Part shown: piece by piece, positions 5,003 to 9,392 of the stretch | How the letters are laid out: each line of letters starts with the position of its first letter | Numbering within the stretch: the stretch's first letter is position 1 | Assembly: GCA_023128965.1 (NCBI GenBank) | Contig: JAGMCY010000127.1 | Coordinates: 1 to 9,392 of the forward strand | Direction: 5' to 3' | DNA: 9,392 bases | Source: Candidatus Aenigmatarchaeota archaeon | GTDB taxonomy: Archaea > Aenigmatarchaeota > Aenigmatarchaeia > QMZP01 > QMZT01 | The notes under the pieces: model-generated | Told to the model about the DNA's origin: nothing | Seen by the model: the letters and a program-made list of their open reading frames with translations, nothing else | Database searches by the model: none | Position numbers and translations under genes: made by a program

Positions 5003-6220
5003 ATGTTCCTCGAAATACTGCTTTTCGTTTTTCTCGGGATTGCTTTTGGGATTGTCACGGGCCTGATCCCGGGGCTGCACCCAAACACCATTTTCACCCT
5101 CATCTTTTCCTTGGCTTTCCTGTTCACAGGGCTTCCTGTCCAATTAATCTTGGCCTTTGTTGTTTCCCTCGCGGTCTCCAACACGTTTTTCGATTTCATC
5201 CCCACCATCCTTTTTGGAGCGCCTGAAGAGGATTCGGTCCTTTCGGTCCTTCCGGGCCACAAGCTTCTCTTGAAGGGAAGGGGGTACGAGGCGATATTTC
5301 TCGTTACGATGGGCGGTCTGGGTGTGATGTTACTCACGGTCTTCAGCCTGCCTGCTTTGTTCTTCTTTCTCCCTTTGATTTACACTACCATAAAACCCGT
5401 GATTCACATAATCCTCCTCTCGGTCGTTGCATGGATGGTATACACGGAAAGGAAACCTTTGCACGCGTTATCCGTATTTATTCTTGCCGGGATCTTCGGT
5501 TTATTAACCCTCAATTCGTTTCCTTCAGAAGAGGTGATGTTCCCTGCACTGACCGGGCTTTTCGGCATGAGCACGGTTTTGGTAAGCGTAATGACAAGGG
5601 TGAAGATCCCGCCTCAGAAAATACAGAAGGAAGTTCAAGGGGACTGGTTGAAGGGAAGCGTGACAGGGTGGTTAGCAGGACTTCTTGCAGGGCTTCTCCC
5701 TGGAATAGGGTCTTCCCAGGCAGGTATAATCGCATCGCAGTTCCTCAGGGCAAAATTGAGGGAATTCCTAATAGCACTCGGAGGGATAAACACCTCCAAC
5801 ATATTCTTCACGTTCATCGTTTTCTATGTCATAGGAAAGACGAGGTCAGGGGCGGTCTGGATGATTTCGCAAATAATAGATTACTTCACTTTAGCTGATG
5901 TCTATTTGCTCATCGTTGTAGGGATTTTAACCTCCCTGATTTCTGGACTGTTGACGATAAAGGCAAGCAAATTCCTGTTAAACAGAATGAGGAACATAAA
6001 TTACACGAGGATGATGTCATTCATCTTCCTGGGTTTAATAACACTCGTCTTCGTATTCTCCGGCCTTATCGGTCTGCTGGTCTCGATAACAGGCATGTTT
6101 TTGGGTTTGCTGGCGATCTCCATTGGAATCAAGAGGACGCACCTCATGGGCTTCCTGCTCCTGCCAACCATCGCTTATTTCTCAGGCCTGAATCCCTTGT
6201 TCTTCGGGATATTATGGTGA
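5003..6220 (+). CDS. TctA/DUF112-like archaeal polytopic membrane protein
   Basis: A 405-residue, strongly hydrophobic protein with about 10-12 predicted membrane segments and no cleavable signal. It resembles the archaeal branch of the TctA permease family (COG1784-like). The key sign is an internal duplication: GLIPGLHPNT at 20-29 and GLLPGIGSSQAG at 230-241, the paired glycine/proline re-entrant motifs expected in the two halves of a TctA fold. The segment GAPEEDSVLSVLPGHKLLLKGRGYEA (about 72-96) is another family signature. Bacterial TctA works with TctB and a periplasmic TctC to import tricarboxylates, but neither partner is seen here, so substrate and even transport activity are unproven in archaea. 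It is divergent from the HTH regulator and convergent with the polymerase gene. No Shine-Dalgarno precedes the ATG. Confidence 0.87.
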   Translation: MFLEILLFVFLGIAFGIVTGLIPGLHPNTIFTLIFSLAFLFTGLPVQLILAFVVSLAVSNTFFDFIPTILFGAPEEDSVLSVLPGHKLLLKGRGYEAIFLVTMGGLGVMLLTVFSLPALFFFLPLIYTTIKPVIHIILLSVVAWMVYTERKPLHALSVFILAGIFGLLTLNSFPSEEVMFPALTGLFGMSTVLVSVMTRVKIPPQKIQKEVQGDWLKGSVTGWLAGLLAGLLPGIGSSQAGIIASQFLRAKLREFLIALGGINTSNIFFTFIVFYVIGKTRSGAVWMISQIIDYFTLADVYLLIVVGILTSLISGLLTIKASKFLLNRMRNINYTRMMSFIFLGLITLVFVFSGLIGLLVSITGMFLGLLAISIGIKRTHLMGFLLLPTIAYFSGLNPLFFGILW

Positions 6221-6222
6221 CC

Positions 6223-6303
6223 CCTTCATTTCCTGTGAAATACGCTAAAAACCAGCATACATAGACAACATTAGATCCTTTAAACATCCATAGGAAATGA
6301 AGG
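6223..6303. repeat. Long-loop inverted repeat after the TctA-like gene
   Basis: CCTTCATTTCCT (6223-6234) is perfectly complemented by AGGAAATGAAGG (6292-6303). Pairing extends three more positions inwards (one of them G-T), leaving a 51-base loop. It starts two bases after the membrane-protein stop codon. It could be a terminator-region structure or a protein site; there is no long T-run. Confidence 0.45.
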
Positions 6304-6340
6304 TCATTTCACGTTCACATGAGATTCCTAAAGAATTAAA

Positions 6341-6364
6341 TGAAGTTCTTCTTCTTGAACTTCA
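6341..6364. terminator. Hairpin in convergent spacer (8-bp stem, 8-base loop)
   Basis: TGAAGTTC and GAACTTCA form a perfect 8-bp stem around the loop TTCTTCTT. It lies 64 bases beyond the polymerase stop on that gene's strand, and 121 bases beyond the membrane-protein gene. Termination or 3'-end protection for either gene is inferred only from position; archaeal termination depends mainly on T-rich tracts. Confidence 0.35.
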
Positions 6365-6403
6365 CGAAAATCACCTTCGAAATTTCAGAGTTCACATTCA
6401 CGG

Positions 6404-6423
6404 TGAAGTTTAATCAAACTTCA
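6404..6423. terminator. Hairpin just downstream of polB (8-bp stem, 4-base loop)
   Basis: TGAAGTTT and AAACTTCA form a perfect 8-bp stem with a four-base loop, starting five bases after the polymerase stop codon on the minus strand. Its arms differ by one base per arm from those of the hairpin at 6341-6364. It is likely to shape the 3' end of the polymerase mRNA, but no strong T-tract follows. Confidence 0.4.
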
Positions 6424-6427
6424 TCTC

Positions 6428-9079
6428 TTATTGGACAATGATTTTTTTTGCAGGTCCTTTTGAGGAAGAGAAAAGAAGCGAGCCCCCGCATTCGCACACC
6501 CCTGACAGGGGAGGAAGGGGATACGTCTTATAACATTTTTTACACACAAAACCTTTGACCTCGTTGAGTGGAATATCCTCCACCTCTTTCACTTCGTACG
6601 TTTTTTTATTCAAACCGTTTATCGCTCCTAACAAATCAATCTGCTTGCCCTTTCCCAGAAGTTCTGTTTTTGAAATTCCCAAAGCAATGAATATTCTTTC
6701 GAGGGGGGGAAGCAATTGGTTCTCTATGTAATATTTCGAATCAATTTCCAAGCCTTTTTCTATCACATATAGGGGGTCCTCGCTCCTTTTCGAAAGCAGT
6801 TCCAAACCCTTTATTATAACATACTCTATCCTATCCCCAACCCCAGGCGCTTCCGCCGGACTCCGCTTTTTTATCTTCTTAACGAGCTCGGCATGCGGCT
6901 GAATACCAACGTAACCCTCCGCCCTTTTCGTCATGGTTTTTGTGATGATTAGCTTTCGTATCGGGACCTTGCCTGCAATCACATCATCAATCACGTCCTT
7001 GAAGTACTTCACGGCGAGTTTGATGTCATTCTTCTTCAGGATGGTTTCAAGGACCTTTTCTATGCTCTCCGATGTAAGACCGCACCAATCCCTCCTGACG
7101 GTCTCTATGCCCTTTGTCTCCATTCCCTCGATCCATCCATCCTTTCCGAGTTCAAAGCACCAGGCAGCATATCTTTTCTTCGTGAGCGGAAGAAACCGCT
7201 TGAAAACCTTTTCAAATTCCAGTTCCATTATACCCTTGAGAACAGACGTAACGCTCTTGGATATCTCTTCTCCCGCTTTTTTTATGCTTTCAAGGTCTTC
7301 GAATGGAACCTTAACCATAACGGAATCCGTATCCCCATAAACCACCTTATACCCGAATTTTCTCTCTATGTATTCCTTGGTTTTCTTAATGGTATCCCTT
7401 CCGAAGGCGGTTATGGAGTTCGCAATGTCCAGCGAATATATTTTCGCACGAGGGTATCCGAAGTGTCCATAGAAGGCGTTGGACATTATTTTTAATGCGA
7501 ACTCTTCTGCCTTCATCTCCTTCGTCCGTTCTGATTCATCTCCCCTTTTCATCTCCCTCTTCACAGCCTGCCTTTCCTTCATCAATTGTTCCAGTATCTT
7601 TGGTATGATTCCCTTCCTCTTACTCTCGGGGACGAATTTCGCCCCTGAAGGAGATTTCACCGAACCCTCGATGTCGTCTCCCAATATCAAGGTGGTGGGA
7701 CATATGTTGAACGTTCTTATGAGAGAAGGATACATTGACTTGAAATCAAAGACGAGCACACTTGAATGCAAACCCTTCTCCGGCTCTATTACATATCCCC
7801 CCTTAAGTTCAATCCTCCTCAATTTCTCCCTTCTTCCCACCTCAGAGCCGTCCGGTCTACAGGGAAGGGCGAAACCCTCTTTATTGAATTCTCTCAAGAT
7901 GAGGTTCTCGATCCTTGTTGTCTCCCCGGAATCAAGTATATCCTGAAGGAGCGTCCCGGAAACCTTTGACAACGCGATGTACTTATCCAAAAGGTTTAGT
8001 TTCAATATAAGATTCATCGCGAGTTCAGAATCCTTTTTTGAGTAATTAACAAGAAGTCTGAATTTCTCCTGATCCCCTTTCCAGAATTTTTCTATCTCCG
8101 AGCGCTTGACAGGCTCTTTCTTTTCCCCGAGTAATTCCCCGGCCACTGTGTCTAGGTTGTACCTTTTCAACGAGAAATCCCTTTTGGCTATCTCAAAGGA
8201 ATCAACCATTATCCTTCCGGCTATGTTGATCTTGAACCTACTCATAATTTGTTTTTTCGTCACCTGTTTTTTGCACCTCCCGAAACTCGCATATATCTCG
8301 TTCTCCCTCATCCTGTCTAGTATGTAGGGAATATCGAAGTTGTTTATATTGAAGCCGGTTATGATGTCGGGATCGTAATCCATTATGATATTTATGAGAC
8401 CCCTCAACATCTCTTTCTCATCCTCGAAAAATACAACGTCTTTATCTGTTCTGGTGCTTAGTACAAGGTCCTTCCCACCTTTATAATGTTCGTTGAACAC
8501 GATGGAAATCATGATTATTGGGTCTTTCCTGCTCTCTGGCATTTCCCCTCCTCTCAGAGAGACGCATTCAATATCCAACGCCAGAAATTTCAATGGAGCC
8601 AACCCATCATTTTCAACCTTCCTGATATCCTTTATCTTGATTTTTCTATCAGTGTTCACGGTGTTTGTTGTTATCCCGTTCGTGTCCTCGACCTTTATCC
8701 ATCCCATCCCCCCCAAACCAAAATCTGACATAAACCTGTATTTGAACGGGATATCTGCCTCGAAAACCTTGAACCCTCTTGAAAGCAAGCGGTCTCTTAT
8801 CTCCGGGGTTTTGGCGGGATTCCTCAAGGTTATCTTATACATCTCTTTCATTTCTGTCTGGTAACCCAAGGGGAGAAACCTCTTGACCTTTTCGATCCTC
8901 ACAACGTTGTTTTCCCCTTTCACACCATCCCCCACCTCTTTCCCCATAACGTAAATATACGGCTCGTAATTCTCGAAAAAACCGCAAACAGTCTCGCCGT
9001 TTTCCCCCTTCCCCCAAATCCTTATTATCGGTTTCTCATCAACCAGCGTGTAGTCCACATCGAGAATCTGAAAAAGCAT
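6428..9079 (-). CDS. polB: Family-B DNA polymerase with C-terminal zinc ribbon
   Basis: Replicative-type DNA polymerase with 3'-5' proofreading. From the N-terminus: archaeal N-terminal domain beginning MLFQILDVDY; ExoI LALDIEC (D169, E171); ExoII FNINNFDIPYIL (D249); ExoIII YSKKDSE (Y346, D350); the YxG-type GGYVIEP (about 427-433); motif A FDFKSMYPSLI (D445); motif B KIMSNAFYG (K530-G538); motif C YGDTDS (D583, D585); and the thumb-proximal KKRYA. All catalytic residues are intact. A PIP-like QIDLLGAI (813-820) sits where Thermococcales polymerases end with their PCNA-binding site. Beyond it is an extra tail of about 60 residues with a CxxC (846/849) and CxC (862/864) zinc ribbon. The total of 883 residues compares with about 775 in Pyrococcus. 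The ATG follows a TATA-like box by about 25 bases, with NAC divergent. Confidence 0.96.
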   Translation of the reverse strand: MLFQILDVDYTLVDEKPIIRIWGKGENGETVCGFFENYEPYIYVMGKEVGDGVKGENNVVRIEKVKRFLPLGYQTEMKEMYKITLRNPAKTPEIRDRLLSRGFKVFEADIPFKYRFMSDFGLGGMGWIKVEDTNGITTNTVNTDRKIKIKDIRKVENDGLAPLKFLALDIECVSLRGGEMPESRKDPIIMISIVFNEHYKGGKDLVLSTRTDKDVVFFEDEKEMLRGLINIIMDYDPDIITGFNINNFDIPYILDRMRENEIYASFGRCKKQVTKKQIMSRFKINIAGRIMVDSFEIAKRDFSLKRYNLDTVAGELLGEKKEPVKRSEIEKFWKGDQEKFRLLVNYSKKDSELAMNLILKLNLLDKYIALSKVSGTLLQDILDSGETTRIENLILREFNKEGFALPCRPDGSEVGRREKLRRIELKGGYVIEPEKGLHSSVLVFDFKSMYPSLIRTFNICPTTLILGDDIEGSVKSPSGAKFVPESKRKGIIPKILEQLMKERQAVKREMKRGDESERTKEMKAEEFALKIMSNAFYGHFGYPRAKIYSLDIANSITAFGRDTIKKTKEYIERKFGYKVVYGDTDSVMVKVPFEDLESIKKAGEEISKSVTSVLKGIMELEFEKVFKRFLPLTKKRYAAWCFELGKDGWIEGMETKGIETVRRDWCGLTSESIEKVLETILKKNDIKLAVKYFKDVIDDVIAGKVPIRKLIITKTMTKRAEGYVGIQPHAELVKKIKKRSPAEAPGVGDRIEYVIIKGLELLSKRSEDPLYVIEKGLEIDSKYYIENQLLPPLERIFIALGISKTELLGKGKQIDLLGAINGLNKKTYEVKEVEDIPLNEVKGFVCKKCYKTYPLPPLSGVCECGGSLLFSSSKGPAKKIIVQ

Positions 9080-9099
9080 ATTGAGATTTGCGCACTTAA

Positions 9100-9107
9100 C
9101 AATAAAA
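9100..9107 (-). promoter_or_regulatory. polB promoter (TATA box)
   Basis: On the minus strand this reads TTTTATTG, centred about 25 bases upstream of the polymerase ATG, with no Shine-Dalgarno between. A leaderless polB mRNA is expected. Confidence 0.45.
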
Positions 9108-9132
9108 CCATTTCGTTATCCAAAAGTATAGA

Positions 9133-9150
9133 TTGGAAAATAACTTCCAA
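9133..9150. repeat. TTGGAA-N6-TTCCAA inverted repeat between polB and nac
   Basis: Six-base perfect arms are separated by six bases, a typical operator geometry, in the 116-base divergent gap. It lies just upstream of the nac TATA-like box and about 25 bases upstream of that of polB. No binding protein can be named. Confidence 0.3.
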
Positions 9151-9159
9151 ACACTACAA

Positions 9160-9168
9160 TTTTTAAAC
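9160..9168 (+). promoter_or_regulatory. nac promoter (TATA box)
   Basis: TTTTTAAAC is centred about 32 bases before the ATG at 9196, so the transcript would have only a very short leader of about 5-8 bases. Confidence 0.5.
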
Positions 9169-9195
9169 TAGAAATCCGAATTATTATTGATAATT

Positions 9196-9392
9196 ATGAA
9201 AATCAACCCCAAACAGATGGAGCGCATGATGAAGCAGATGGGCATGCAGATGTCTCAGATAGACGCGGAAGAGGTTATAATCAAAACCCCGGATAAGGAG
9301 ATCGTGATTTCAAATCCGCAGGTCTCGAAGGTGAAGGCGATGGGCCAGGAAACTTTCCAGATAACCGGCGAGATATCGGAGAGGCCGAGGGA
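9196..9392 (+). CDS. nac: Archaeal nascent polypeptide-associated complex protein (3' partial)
   Basis: Homologue of eukaryotic alpha-NAC, a ribosome-associated chaperone that as a homodimer in archaea contacts emerging nascent chains. The 65 visible residues show the family's methionine- and lysine-rich N-terminal helix (MNPKQ-like start, MERMMKQMG) followed by the beginning of the NAC beta-barrel (EEVIIKTPDKEIVISNPQV and a GQETFQITGE strand). The ATG at 9196 is the natural start, as homologues begin the same way and the TATA-like box lies about 30 bases upstream. The barrel's end and the C-terminal UBA domain lie beyond the window. It is divergent from polB. Confidence 0.9.
   Translation, partial: MKINPKQMERMMKQMGMQMSQIDAEEVIIKTPDKEIVISNPQVSKVKAMGQETFQITGEISERPR

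Noticed and set aside
5431..5898. 155-codon plus-strand ORF inside the membrane-protein gene.
   Set aside because: Out-of-frame shadow: arginine- and charge-rich composition, no family resemblance, fully within a clear TctA-like gene.
6340..6441. Small plus-strand ORF of 33 codons, rich in Phe and Thr, in the convergent spacer, preceded by a TTTAAA at 6280-6285.
   Set aside because: It overlaps the end of polB, is built largely from the hairpin and TTCAC repeats, has an in-frame stop just upstream and no recognisable family. The alternating pattern is better explained by the repeats.
7479..7946. 155-codon plus-strand ORF antisense to polB.
   Set aside because: It lies entirely opposite the conserved polymerase catalytic domain, shows serine/phenylalanine-rich antisense composition and has no promoter or family signature.
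1..9392. CRISPR arrays, tRNA or rRNA genes, insertion sequences and attachment sites.
   Set aside because: I saw no regularly spaced repeats, tRNA cloverleaf with TTCGA-type arm, rRNA-like stretch, transposase or flanking duplications on either strand by reading alone.

Overview
This window is a chromosomal segment of an archaeon. It carries an Orc1/Cdc6 initiator, a relative of the small subunit (DP1) of the archaeal polymerase PolD, a family-B DNA polymerase, an archaeal-type HTH regulator, an archaeal TctA-like membrane protein and the start of archaeal NAC. Orc1/Cdc6, DP1 and NAC together exclude bacteria, and DP1 excludes typical Sulfolobus-like crenarchaea. The gene set fits a euryarchaeal or DPANN-like lineage, but the phylum cannot be settled by eye. 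Arginine is mostly AGA/AGG. Nearly every gene has an A/T-rich TATA-like box about 25-27 bases before its start codon and no Shine-Dalgarno sequence, so leaderless mRNAs appear to be the rule.

Layout, left to right. (1) 1-1154 (+): class I/II PLP aminotransferase, cut at its N-terminus by the window edge. (2) 1155-1321: probable replication origin, with ORB-like Orc1-binding elements around a 37-base pure A/T tract. (3) 1322-3441 (+): cdc6, then a shortened DP1-like gene. (4) 3486-4160 (+): stand-alone calcineurin-like metallophosphoesterase, abutting with no gap (5) 4161-4880 (-): HTH regulator. (6) 5003-6220 (+): TctA/DUF112-like membrane protein, divergent from the regulator. (7) 6221-6427: convergent spacer rich in inverted repeats. 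(8) 6428-9079 (-): 883-residue family-B DNA polymerase. (9) 9196-end (+): NAC, cut by the window edge.

Functionally this is mainly a replication locus: origin, initiator, a polymerase accessory subunit and a replicative-type polymerase. The most interesting point is a pair of oddities. The DP1-like protein keeps its OB-fold, but its phosphoesterase domain is shortened and every metal-binding motif is missing or mutated. The family-B polymerase has a roughly 60-residue C-terminal extension with a four-cysteine zinc ribbon that looks like the C-terminal ribbon of the PolD large subunit DP2. Together they resemble the eukaryotic arrangement of a B-family catalytic subunit with a zinc C-terminal domain plus an inactive phosphoesterase B-subunit. 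That is a hypothesis, not something the sequence proves. A 15-bp sequence with a palindromic core, repeated at the origin and in front of the phosphoesterase gene, and paired GTTTAAAC boxes between the regulator and the membrane-protein gene, are the best candidate operators.
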